From contig USLE01000066.1 of NCBI GenBank assembly GCA_900555465.1, positions 1-6,861 on the forward strand: 6,861 bases of DNA, in the 5' to 3' direction. The DNA is from an uncultured Butyricicoccus sp. Its GTDB lineage: Bacteria > Bacillota > Clostridia > Oscillospirales > Butyricicoccaceae. The position numbers were made by a program, and so were the translations under genes. Of the stretch, positions 1-5,495 are shown piece by piece (the first letter of the stretch is position 1; each line of letters begins with the position of its first letter). Below the pieces are notes generated by a model that saw only the letters and a program-made list of their open reading frames with translations, did not search any database and was not told where the DNA came from.

Positions 1-54
1 CGGCATACGAGATTGCCTCTTGTCTCGTGGGCTCGGAATGTGTATAAGAGACAG
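1..54. other. Illumina Nextera i7 adapter contamination
   Basis: This stretch is library adapter, not genome. Positions 1-13 match the 3' end of the P7 oligo (ending in the CATACGAGAT motif), 14-21 (TGCCTCTT) sit exactly where an 8-base i7 index belongs, 22-36 (GTCTCGTGGGCTCGG) are the Nextera read-2 handle, and 37-54 are the transposon mosaic end ending in GTGTATAAGAGACAG. The mosaic end lacks one base compared with the standard 19-mer (AATGTG instead of AGATGTG). Genomic sequence therefore begins at 55, and any reading frame entering from the left of 55 is artificial. I recall the index as the one used in N711, but this was not checked. Confidence 0.97.
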
Positions 55-307
55 CATCAATGCCCTCGAGCACCACCTGCGGCGCAGGCTGGGCCGCCGC
101 GGGCGCGGCAGCTGCCGGTGCGGCAGGGGCGGGTGCAGGCATGGGCGCCGGGGCCGGCGCGGCCGCCGGACGGTGCTCCACGCCGGAAACTGCGCGGGAT
201 ACCACGGCGATGATGCCCCAGAGCAGCGCCAGCATGATGAATACAATGACAAAGCCGGACAGTGCGACCATCAGCGCGTCTATCAGGCTGAGCGGATCCT
301 GAACCAT
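55..307 (-). CDS. oadG: Sodium-pump decarboxylase gamma subunit (OadG family), 3'-truncated by contig end
   Basis: Small membrane subunit of the Na+-translocating decarboxylase complex. In known family members it anchors the alpha (carboxyltransferase) subunit to the membrane beta subunit. Only the first 84 codons are present. Residues 1-11 are a short N-terminal tail, and about 12-36 form one hydrophobic helix (core ALMVALSGFVIVFIMLALLW). About 47-76 are an Ala/Pro-rich linker, and the visible end VVLEGID looks like the start of the conserved C-terminal OadG segment. The ATG at 307-305 follows the oadA stop by only 2 bases. It has a near-perfect AAGGAGGT ribosome binding site at 317-324, inside the end of oadA, so the two genes are translationally linked. 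The frame is cut by the adapter at 54. I see the helix, the linker and the position. The subunit assignment rests on family knowledge and on being directly downstream of oadA. Confidence 0.82.
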
Positions 308-309
308 GA

Positions 310-1686
310 TCAGCCGACCTCCTTAATCGTGTAGCTTGCGGTGAATGTGTTCTCGCGGCGCTGGAAATACTGCTCCGCCTGCTGCGGGAAGGCGATATAG
401 GACAGCACGTCCTCCTCGCAGCGCGCCATGCTGCCGAGGTGCGCCTTGGCTTCCTCGTATTCCGGCGCCAGCGTCTCCGCAAAGCGGCCGGTCATGGGCT
501 GCTCGCCGCCGAGCACCTTTTCCGCCAGCGCCGGATCGATCTTGCCCGGTGCCTTGCCGTATTCGCCCTTGATATAGCTCTTGATCTCCTTGCCGATGTT
601 CTTATACCGCTCGCCAAGGAGCACGTTGACCGTCGCCTGCACGCCGACCATCTGGCTCAGCGGAGTGACGAGCGGCGGATAGCCGAGGTCTGCGCGCACG
701 CGCGGGGTCTCTTCGAGCACCTCGTCGAGCTTGTCGATCGCGTTCTGCGCCTTGAGCTGCGCCACCAGGTTGGACAGCATGCCGCCCGGGATCTGGTAGA
801 TGAGCGCGTCGGTCTTGGTGGACAGCACATACGGGTCAAACGTGCCGTTTTCCGAGAACTTATCCTTGACCGGCAGGAAGAAATTGTTGATGCGGTTGAG
901 CTCCCTGGTGTCCACGCCGCAGTCGAAGCCCATCTGGGTCAGCGCGTAGACGATGGACTCGGTCGCGGGCTGGCTGGTGCCGCCCGAGAAGCACGAGGTC
1001 GCGCAGTCGATGCCGGCCGCGCCCGCCTCCGCCGCCTTGAGGTAGGTCATATAGCCCAGACCTGTGGTGGCGTGCGTGTGCACATAGATCGGCAGGCTGA
1101 TATTCTCGCGCAGCGCGGTGACCAGGTCATAGCACTCCTGCGGCGACATGATACCCGCCATATCCTTGATGCACAGCGAGTTGCAGCCCATCTCCTCGAT
1201 CTGCTTGCCGAGCGAGACGAACATCTCAAGGTTGTGGATCGGGCTGAGCGTATAGCAGATACAGCCCTGTGCATGTCCGCCTGCCTTAAGGCACTCATCG
1301 ACCGCGGTCTCGATGTTGCGCAGGTCGTTGAGCGCATCGAAGATGCGGATGATGTCCATGCCGTTTTCCACGCTCTTACGCACGAAGCGGCGCACCGTAT
1401 CATCCGAATAATGATGGTAGCCGAGCAGATTCTGCCCGCGCAGCAGCATTTGCAGCTTGGTATGCTTCATATGCGATTTGATCTTGCGCAGGCGCTCCCA
1501 CGGGTCTTCGTTCAGGTAGCGCAGGCAGCTGTCGAAGGTCGCGCCGCCCCAGCATTCGATCGAATGATAGCCGGCCTTGTCCATCTCGTCGAGGACTCCC
1601 TCGAAATCGTCAAACGGCATACGGGTTGCGATCAGCGACTGCTGCGCATCGCGCAGTACGGTTTCGGTGATATGCATTTGTTTCAC
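310..1686 (-). CDS. oadA: Oxaloacetate decarboxylase alpha subunit / carboxyltransferase (no biotin domain)
   Basis: Cytoplasmic carboxyltransferase of 458 residues. It moves the carboxyl group of oxaloacetate (or a related 2-oxoacid) to biotin on a partner protein; the membrane beta subunit then decarboxylates it with Na+ export. The TIM-barrel begins at once: LRDAQQS (11-17, metal ligand Asp13), ECWGGATFD (44-52), IKDMAG (173-178, Lys174 being the expected carboxylated lysine) and VHTHATTG (202-209, metal ligands His203 and His205). The conserved YQIPGGMLSNLVAQL block (297-311) marks the PYC_OADA C-terminal domain. There is no Ala/Pro linker or MKM biotin site, so biotin must sit on a separate protein, probably encoded further along beyond the contig end. 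I start it at the GTG at 1686 because an AAAGGAGG site lies 9 bases upstream; the internal ATG at 1677 is too far from it. Pyruvate carboxylase subunit B or the transcarboxylase 5S subunit are close relatives, but the adjacent oadG favours the Na+ pump. Confidence 0.9.
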   Translation of the reverse strand: MKQMHITETVLRDAQQSLIATRMPFDDFEGVLDEMDKAGYHSIECWGGATFDSCLRYLNEDPWERLRKIKSHMKHTKLQMLLRGQNLLGYHHYSDDTVRRFVRKSVENGMDIIRIFDALNDLRNIETAVDECLKAGGHAQGCICYTLSPIHNLEMFVSLGKQIEEMGCNSLCIKDMAGIMSPQECYDLVTALRENISLPIYVHTHATTGLGYMTYLKAAEAGAAGIDCATSCFSGGTSQPATESIVYALTQMGFDCGVDTRELNRINNFFLPVKDKFSENGTFDPYVLSTKTDALIYQIPGGMLSNLVAQLKAQNAIDKLDEVLEETPRVRADLGYPPLVTPLSQMVGVQATVNVLLGERYKNIGKEIKSYIKGEYGKAPGKIDPALAEKVLGGEQPMTGRFAETLAPEYEEAKAHLGSMARCEEDVLSYIAFPQQAEQYFQRRENTFTASYTIKEVG

Positions 1687-1695
1687 GAATATGCC

Positions 1696-1703
1696 CCTCC
1701 TTT
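1696..1703 (-). promoter_or_regulatory. Ribosome binding site of oadA fixing a GTG start
   Basis: On the minus strand the bases read AAAGGAGG, followed by 9 bases and then GTG (1686-1684). This decides between the GTG and the in-frame ATG three codons later, and rules out an upstream ATG start at 1725, which would place the site inside the coding region. Confidence 0.85.
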
Positions 1704-1761
1704 GGCCGCAAAACGGGATATACAAGCGAAACTTACCTACTACCCCATTTTACTTAATTGT

Positions 1762-1790
1762 ATCATAGCACGTTCTTTTCCGACATGCAA
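1762..1790 (-). promoter_or_regulatory. Extended -10 promoter of the oadA operon
   Basis: On the minus strand, TTGCAT (1790-1785) is separated by exactly 17 bases from TATGAT (1767-1762), which is preceded by TGC, the extended -10 TG motif. Transcription would start near 1755, leaving a leader of about 69 bases before the GTG at 1686. I see no stable hairpin in that leader. This is a sequence match only. Confidence 0.75.
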
Positions 1791-1850
1791 TGTTTTCATT
1801 TTAACAAAGTTTTTTCCGGGATTTTGGTCTGTTTTTCTTTGCCTCCCGGA

Positions 1851-1879
1851 TTGACATTTTTGCGTCCATGCAGTAATAT
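1851..1879 (+). promoter_or_regulatory. Promoter of tRNA-Arg(CCT)
   Basis: A perfect TTGACA (1851-1856) is followed after 17 bases by TAATAT (1874-1879), a 4 of 6 match to the -10 consensus. The predicted start near 1886 lies about 60 bases before the tRNA. The promoter points away from that of oadA; the two -35 elements lie about 60 bases apart. Confidence 0.68.
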
Positions 1880-1945
1880 ATTAAACAGTATGCACAGTTT
1901 TTTGCCCCTGCTGCTGCGCGCACGCAGTATAGCGTAACATAGTAT

Positions 1946-2022
1946 GCCCCCGTACCTCACCGGGATAGAGGGTCCGCCTCCTAAGCGGAATGTAGTGAGT
2001 TCGAGTCTCGCCGGGGGTGCCA
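1946..2022 (+). tRNA. tRNA-Arg (anticodon CCT)
   Basis: A complete cloverleaf can be drawn. The acceptor stem 1946-1952 pairs with 2012-2018 (7 bp, the first pair G-T). The D stem 1955-1958 pairs with 1968-1971. The anticodon stem 1973-1977 pairs with 1985-1989 around loop CTCCTAA, giving anticodon CCT at 1980-1982, which reads AGG. The variable loop is 5 bases (1990-1994). The T stem 1995-1999 pairs with 2007-2011 around TTCGAGT. The discriminator is G2019, usual for Arg, and CCA is encoded at 2020-2022. AGG is a rare codon in GC-rich Firmicutes, so this is expected to be a low-abundance isoacceptor. Confidence 0.96.
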
Positions 2023-2064
2023 AAAAAACAGCCGCGTCAAACCCGTTTGGTTTGCCGCGGCTGT
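2022..2064 (-). terminator. Hairpin with T-run on the minus strand, directly after the tRNA
   Basis: ACAGCCGCG (2028-2036) pairs perfectly with CGCGGCTGT (2056-2064). After one mismatch, six more pairs (2038-2043 with 2049-2054) close a 5-base loop. A run of seven A (2022-2028) precedes it, which is a seven-T run for minus-strand transcription: a textbook intrinsic terminator in that direction. In the plus direction, needed to end the tRNA transcript, the hairpin is followed only by TCGCATATCT, a poor U-tract. It may serve both directions with unequal strength. Confidence 0.7.
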
Positions 2065-2118
2065 TCGCATATCTCCTCCATCCGCACCATGCCGCGCCGG
2101 ATTTCGCCGACCACCCGC

Positions 2119-2147
2119 TTGCAATGCAGCGCTGTGTTCATTATAAT
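2119..2147 (+). promoter_or_regulatory. Near-consensus promoter of the LysR-type regulator
   Basis: TTGCAA (2119-2124), a 17-base spacer and a perfect TATAAT (2142-2147). Transcription would start near 2154, with a leader of about 34 bases before the GTG at 2188. For a regulator gene this is a strong basal promoter, so autorepression would be unsurprising, but no clear operator is visible. Confidence 0.8.
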
Positions 2148-2187
2148 AGTCCTGACCTCAAGGTTTGAACCGAAAGAAGGGCTCCCT

Positions 2188-3069
2188 GTGTATGACTGGC
2201 ATCTGAACACCTTTATCACAGTCGCCGACTGCGGCAGCTTCCTCAAGGCAGCGGAAAAGCTGTTCGTCTCTGCCAACGCCGTCACCAAGCAGATCAACCT
2301 GCTCGAAGACCGCTTTGGCGTCAAGCTGTTCCACCGCAGCACCCGCGGGCTTACGCTGACCGAGGCGGGCAGATACATCTATGACGAAGCCCGACAGATG
2401 ATCCGCCACGCGGACGCTGTACTGCAAAAAGCGCGTGCGCTCGAGGGCCGGCAGGCTGCGGTGGTGCGCATCGGCGCCTCCCTGATGAACCCTGCGGATG
2501 GACTGCTCGCACAGTGGGACAGGATCTCTGCCCGCTATCCCCGGATCAAGGTGGAGATCGTCCCGTTCGAGGACACCGCCGCCTCGTTCCGCAGCCTGCT
2601 GGACCACCTGGGCAGCCGGGTGGACATCGTCCCCTGCGCCTACAACACACACTACTGGGGCGACCGGTTCCACTCGCTCCATCTGACTGATCTGCCGGTC
2701 TGCATCGCCTGCGCGCGCAGCCACCCGCTTGCAGGCAAAAAGCGGCTCTGCCTTGCCGATCTGTACGGCGAGACCGTGATCCTTGCTGCCCATCGAGACG
2801 AGCAGACTTCCAAACTGTCCGCCCTGCTTGCGCAGACCGGCCGCATCCGTGTCGAGTCGGTGGACTATTACGACTACAATGTATTCAACCGCGTGGCGAC
2901 TTCGGGCGCGCTGATCGTTTCCGCCCCCTGCTGGTCAGGCGTCCATCCCCTGCTGGCAACGCTCCCGGTGGACTGGGATTTCCAGATCGCCTACGGCCTG
3001 ATCTATCCCCAGGAGCCGCGCGACGAGGTGCTCCAGTTCATTCAGGCGGTCGCCGGCCAGCGTGCATAA
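2188..3069 (+). CDS. LysR-family transcriptional regulator
   Basis: A DNA-binding regulator of 293 residues, the usual length for the family. The N-terminal winged helix-turn-helix spans about 1-60: LNTFITVADCGSFLKAAEKL (6-25), then SANAVTKQINLLEDRFGVKL (28-47) and FHRSTRGLTLTEAGRYIY (48-65). A linker helix follows (about 66-90), and an effector-binding domain runs from about 92 (VVRIGASL) to the end. The ligand cannot be read from the sequence. I start it at the GTG at 2188: an AGAAGG-like site lies 6-7 bases upstream, translation begins right before the conserved N-terminus, and the promoter at 2119-2147 excludes starts further upstream. Most LysR regulators are divergent from their target. 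Here the upstream neighbour is a tRNA, so the target is not obvious; the esterase and aldo/keto reductase genes downstream are the nearest candidates. It is convergent with the lipoprotein gene at 3193-4050. Confidence 0.93.
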   Translation: MYDWHLNTFITVADCGSFLKAAEKLFVSANAVTKQINLLEDRFGVKLFHRSTRGLTLTEAGRYIYDEARQMIRHADAVLQKARALEGRQAAVVRIGASLMNPADGLLAQWDRISARYPRIKVEIVPFEDTAASFRSLLDHLGSRVDIVPCAYNTHYWGDRFHSLHLTDLPVCIACARSHPLAGKKRLCLADLYGETVILAAHRDEQTSKLSALLAQTGRIRVESVDYYDYNVFNRVATSGALIVSAPCWSGVHPLLATLPVDWDFQIAYGLIYPQEPRDEVLQFIQAVAGQRA

Positions 3070-3077
3070 ATCTTTCC

Positions 3078-3123
3078 AAAAAAAGGCCCCGGCATGCAGA
3101 TTGCTGCATGCCGGGGCCTTTTT
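3078..3123. terminator. Bidirectional intrinsic terminator between convergent genes
   Basis: A perfect 15-bp stem (3085-3099 with 3104-3118, GGCCCCGGCATGCAG and its complement) has a 4-base loop. It is flanked by seven A on the left and five T on the right. It ends the LysR gene (stop at 3069) in the plus direction and the lipoprotein hydrolase (stop at 3193) in the minus direction. Confidence 0.96.
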
Positions 3124-3192
3124 CAGTTTCCCGCCGCGGGCAGGGGTATCAGGCCGCAAGCGGCAGGGGATATGATCCAACAAAACAGGCAC

Positions 3193-4050
3193 TCACTGCC
3201 CGAACAGCCAGCCCATGATCTGCGCATCATGCGCGAACAGGTTGCCGCCGCCATGCTGGCTGGACGAGCCCTGTTCTGCAAAATACGCGGCATCCTTGAT
3301 GTCCAGCACGAGCAGCCGGTCGATCTCCTCCTCGGAAAGCCCTTCCTGCACATACAGCGCGTGCAGGGCATCATAGGCCTCCTGCGTCGGCTCCGAGCCG
3401 TAGTATTCGTCGCTCTCCCCGATGACAAAGTACACCGGGGTCCGGCTCTTGACCACCGGCTCATAGGCGCCGTCCCACCGGGAGCTGCAATGCAGATAGG
3501 CCGTGAACAGTTCTGGCCGCTTGCCCATCACGAGCGACATGGTCTCCCCGCCGCCCGAGTAGCCGTTGGCATAGACCTTGTTCAGGTCGATGTTGTAATG
3601 CCCCAGGAAATATTCGGCCAGCGCGATGGTCTGGTCGGCCGAGGTCTCGCCCCAGTCGCTGAGCTGCGGGGCGACAATAATCATCCTGTCGTTGTACTGC
3701 TGCGCAGTGAAGCCGAAGTCCTCCTGCCGCAGGTTTTCCCCCACGCCCTGAAAATGCAGCCCCTCATACCCCGGCAGGGTAAAATACAGCGCATAAGGCT
3801 CGCTCCCGTCGTAGGTTTCCGGGATGTAGACGTTGTAATGGATGTCCCCTTCCTCCTCGGAATGGAGCACGTTGTCGAGCACAAAGCCGCGGTCGGTCTG
3901 CGTCCCTTCCGTGACCAGGCTGTCATCGGGCTGGGTCTCGGCCGACGGCGGTGTGCTCTCCTGCGGCGGCGCGGCGCTGCTGCATGCGCCCAGCCCGGTC
4001 TGCATGGCCGCCGCGAGCACAAAGGCGAGCAGCCGTTCGAGTGGTGCCAT
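3193..4050 (-). CDS. Lipoprotein alpha/beta-hydrolase (esterase or prolyl-oligopeptidase-like)
   Basis: A surface-anchored serine hydrolase of 285 residues. Residues 1-22 are a signal peptide ending in the lipobox LGAC (20-23), with Cys23 expected to be lipidated. About 24-54 form a low-complexity Ser/Thr/Pro/Glu tether. The hydrolase domain then follows: LPGYEG (92-97, oxyanion region), the nucleophile elbow GYSGG (163-167, Ser165), a likely acid at Asp214 in GESDEYYG, and His266 (SSQHGGGN) or His274 near the C-terminus. The order fits feruloyl esterase/PHB-depolymerase-like or S9-type enzymes; the substrate cannot be told. I start it at the ATG at 4050, since an in-frame TGA lies just upstream. 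The ribosome binding site is weak (GGAAAG or AAGAAG, 10-13 bases away), and another ATG 10 bases earlier is out of frame. It is divergent from the aldo/keto reductase. Confidence 0.85.
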   Translation of the reverse strand: MAPLERLLAFVLAAAMQTGLGACSSAAPPQESTPPSAETQPDDSLVTEGTQTDRGFVLDNVLHSEEEGDIHYNVYIPETYDGSEPYALYFTLPGYEGLHFQGVGENLRQEDFGFTAQQYNDRMIIVAPQLSDWGETSADQTIALAEYFLGHYNIDLNKVYANGYSGGGETMSLVMGKRPELFTAYLHCSSRWDGAYEPVVKSRTPVYFVIGESDEYYGSEPTQEAYDALHALYVQEGLSEEEIDRLLVLDIKDAAYFAEQGSSSQHGGGNLFAHDAQIMGWLFGQ

Positions 4051-4088
4051 TTCTCTTCATCTTCTTTCCGGTTTGTGTTTCCGCCCTT

Positions 4089-4094
4089 ATTATA
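4089..4094 (-). promoter_or_regulatory. -10 box of the lipoprotein hydrolase promoter
   Basis: A perfect TATAAT on the minus strand (4094-4089) with a predicted start near 4082, giving a 32-base leader to the ATG at 4050. At the proper distance upstream there is no good -35 (only a TTCCCC-like stretch near 4113-4118), which suggests that the promoter may need an activator. Confidence 0.6.
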
Positions 4095-4133
4095 GGGCCC
4101 TTGCCTCGCCGAGGGGAACGAGAAAAAAGCGCT

Positions 4134-4163
4134 GACAGCTCCAATCTTATGGTTGGAGCTGTC
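4134..4163. repeat. 13-bp inverted repeat between divergent promoters
   Basis: GACAGCTCCAATC (4134-4146) pairs with 4151-4163 around the loop TTAT, with one G-T wobble (4145 with 4152). An A-run at 4123-4128 on the left gives a T6 run for minus-strand RNA, set 5 bases beyond the stem. In the plus direction only CCTGTTTTCC follows. It could be an intrinsic terminator or a protein-binding dyad; its centre lies about 66 bases upstream of the predicted start of the hydrolase transcript. The wobble pair leans toward an RNA structure. It sits upstream of both flanking promoters, so it has no obvious transcript to end. Confidence 0.75.
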
Positions 4164-4228
4164 CCTGTTTTCCTGCACATTGCCGCCGGCTGTTACCCAA
4201 AGGTATATACTGCAAAACAAATCGAAAC

Positions 4229-4257
4229 TTCCGCATTTCCGGTACAAATCCTATAAT
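4229..4257 (+). promoter_or_regulatory. Promoter of the aldo/keto reductase gene (clear -10, poor -35)
   Basis: A perfect TATAAT at 4252-4257 has at 17 bases upstream only TTCCGC (4229-4234), a weak -35. The predicted start near 4264 leaves a leader of about 30 bases. A short palindrome GTATATAC (4203-4210) lies 54-61 bases upstream of that start. As with the divergent hydrolase promoter, a good -10 without a -35 hints at activator control. Confidence 0.55.
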
Positions 4258-4293
4258 AGAGCCAGAGATAAAAACCAGAGGAGGAGTTTCACC

Positions 4294-5295
4294 ATGACTT
4301 TTCGTGAATTGGGCGACGGCCTGCGCGTCTCGTCGGTCGGCCTCGGCTGCATGGGGTTCAGCCACGCCTACGGCGCGCCCACCGAGCGCGGCGAAGCCAT
4401 CCGCATGATCCGCGCGGCCTATGACATTGGCTACACCTTTTTCGACACCGCCGAGACATACGGCACCGAGTCCGACCCGCACAACAACGAAAAACTGGTC
4501 GGCGCGGCGCTCAAAGATGTGCGCGATCAGGTGCAGATCGTCAGCAAGTTCGGCATCACCTTTGATCAAACCAGCACAGCGGTCAACAAGCCGCTCATCC
4601 CGGACGCCCGCCCGGAGGTCATCCGCGCTTCGATCGAGGGCACGCTCACACGCCTCGGGACCGACCACATCGACCTGTACTTCCAGCACCGCATCGACCC
4701 CACAGTCGAGCCGGAGACGGTTGCGGGCGTGATGGCCGACCTCATCCGCGAGGGCAAGATCCTGCACTGGGGCATTTCGGAAGCGAACGAGGACTATCTG
4801 CGCCGGGCGCACGCGGTCTGCCCGGTGGCGGCGGTCGAAAACCGCTATTCCATGATGGCGCGCCAGTATGAAGCGCTGTTCCCCGTGCTCGAGGAGCTGG
4901 GCGTCGGCCTTGTCGCCTTCTCCCCCATCGCCAACGGCTTTTTGAGCGGCGCCTACGGCAGAGACGCCAAGTTCGACGCCAAATACGATTACCGCAGCAA
5001 CATGCCGCAGTTCACCCCCGAGGCAGCTGACCAGAACCGCGAGCTGCTCGCGCTGCTCCGCCGCATCGCGGAGGAGAAAAACGCCACCCCCGCGCAGATC
5101 TCGCTCGCGTGGATGCTGTGCAAAAAGCCCTGGATCGTCCCGATCCCCGGCACGCGCAAGCTCGAGCGGCTGAAAGAAAACGCCGGCGCGGCCGACGTCA
5201 TCCTGACCGCCGACGAGGTCGCGGCGCTGGACAAAACGCTCGATACCATCCCGATGTCCGCTGTATTCGGCGGAACAAGGGTCGTTAGCAGGTAA
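4294..5295 (+). CDS. Aldo/keto reductase, NADPH-type
   Basis: A cytoplasmic oxidoreductase of 333 residues that reduces a carbonyl compound with NAD(P)H. The (alpha/beta)8 barrel is complete. LGLGCMGFSHAYG (17-27 region) opens it. The catalytic tetrad is visible as Asp51 and Tyr56 (FDTAETYG), Lys85 (IVSKFG) and His132 (YFQHRIDP). The cofactor-binding segment IPGTRKLERLKENAGA spans 284-299, and the C-terminus ends in the familiar IPMSAVFGG. The start GCMGFSHAYG is typical of the AKR13-like bacterial group. The ATG at 4294 has a strong AGGAGGAG site 7 bases upstream (4279-4286). No signal peptide is present, so it acts inside the cell while its neighbours are lipoproteins. It is probably the first gene of an operon with the esterase at 5493 and the flavodoxin at 6629: no terminator is visible in the 197-base gap. 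The physiological substrate is unknown. Confidence 0.93.
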   Translation: MTFRELGDGLRVSSVGLGCMGFSHAYGAPTERGEAIRMIRAAYDIGYTFFDTAETYGTESDPHNNEKLVGAALKDVRDQVQIVSKFGITFDQTSTAVNKPLIPDARPEVIRASIEGTLTRLGTDHIDLYFQHRIDPTVEPETVAGVMADLIREGKILHWGISEANEDYLRRAHAVCPVAAVENRYSMMARQYEALFPVLEELGVGLVAFSPIANGFLSGAYGRDAKFDAKYDYRSNMPQFTPEAADQNRELLALLRRIAEEKNATPAQISLAWMLCKKPWIVPIPGTRKLERLKENAGAADVILTADEVAALDKTLDTIPMSAVFGGTRVVSR

Positions 5296-5454
5296 TTTTT
5301 AAGGGCCAGGACGGGAAATATACAACGATTTCTGAACAGCAATATCGACCCCGCCCTGCTTCAGATCATCCGCTTTGACCCGGTGCAGAACGTTTACCGC
5401 GAACTGGGCAGCGCCGTCGGCCATGCTTTCAGCGGCGGCGCGGCACTGAAATAA
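5296..5454 (+). pseudogene. Coding-like remnant, unrecognised C-terminal fragment
   Basis: After the aldo/keto reductase stop (5293-5295) the same frame stays open to a TAA at 5452-5454. The last 39 codons, from 5335, read like real protein: NSNIDPALLQIIRFDP, then VQNVYRELGSAVGHAFSGG. By my count 30 of those 39 codons end in G or C, like the neighbouring genes. There is no ATG, GTG or TTG and no ribosome binding site, only a CTG at 5332. I do not recognise the family. It is best read as the 3' tail of a gene whose beginning was deleted. A short gene with a CTG start, or chance, are alternatives. The rest of the 197-base gap up to 5492 holds only the ribosome binding site of the next gene. Confidence 0.42.
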
Positions 5455-5478
5455 ACCCACCCATCCAAGTTCATACAG

Positions 5479-5495
5479 AAAGGAAGATTCACACG
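5479..5495 (+). promoter_or_regulatory. Ribosome binding site followed by an ACG where ATG is expected
   Basis: AAAGGAAG (5479-5486) is followed after 6 bases by ACG AAA ACC, which would be ATG AAA ACC with one T-to-C change. The signal peptide with lipobox begins in this frame, and the first standard in-frame start is a GTG at 5727, which would delete the signal peptide. The site therefore locates the true start at 5493. Confidence 0.72.

Noticed and set aside
13..334. Short plus-strand reading frames starting in the adapter
   Set aside because: They start in synthetic sequence and run antisense to oadG.
439..1854. A 471-codon open frame on the plus strand across oadA
   Set aside because: It is the antisense of a clearly conserved carboxyltransferase; high GC at third positions keeps the opposite frame open. 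Its protein is Arg/His/Leu-rich with no recognisable fold, and there is no ribosome binding site.
1946..2022. tRNA-Arg as an integration site for a mobile element
   Set aside because: No integrase, no repeat of the tRNA 3' end and no phage or plasmid genes are visible within the window.
1796..2023. A 75-residue minus-strand protein beginning MAPPARLELTTFRLGG
   Set aside because: It is the antisense of tRNA-Arg, a well-known source of spurious proteins; the rest is AT-rich promoter sequence.
2158..2168. TCAA-GGT-TTGA dyad just after the LysR gene promoter as an autoregulatory operator
   Set aside because: It is only 4 bp per arm and does not fit the T-N11-A pattern of LysR sites, so it could easily be chance.
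3094..4095. A 333-codon open frame on the plus strand
   Set aside because: It begins inside the bidirectional terminator and runs antisense to the lipoprotein hydrolase, whose motifs are clear.
5296..5324. A possible promoter TTTTTA-17-TATACA before the esterase
   Set aside because: Both boxes match poorly (3 of 6 and 4 of 6), and it would transcribe through the remnant; co-transcription from the aldo/keto reductase promoter is simpler.
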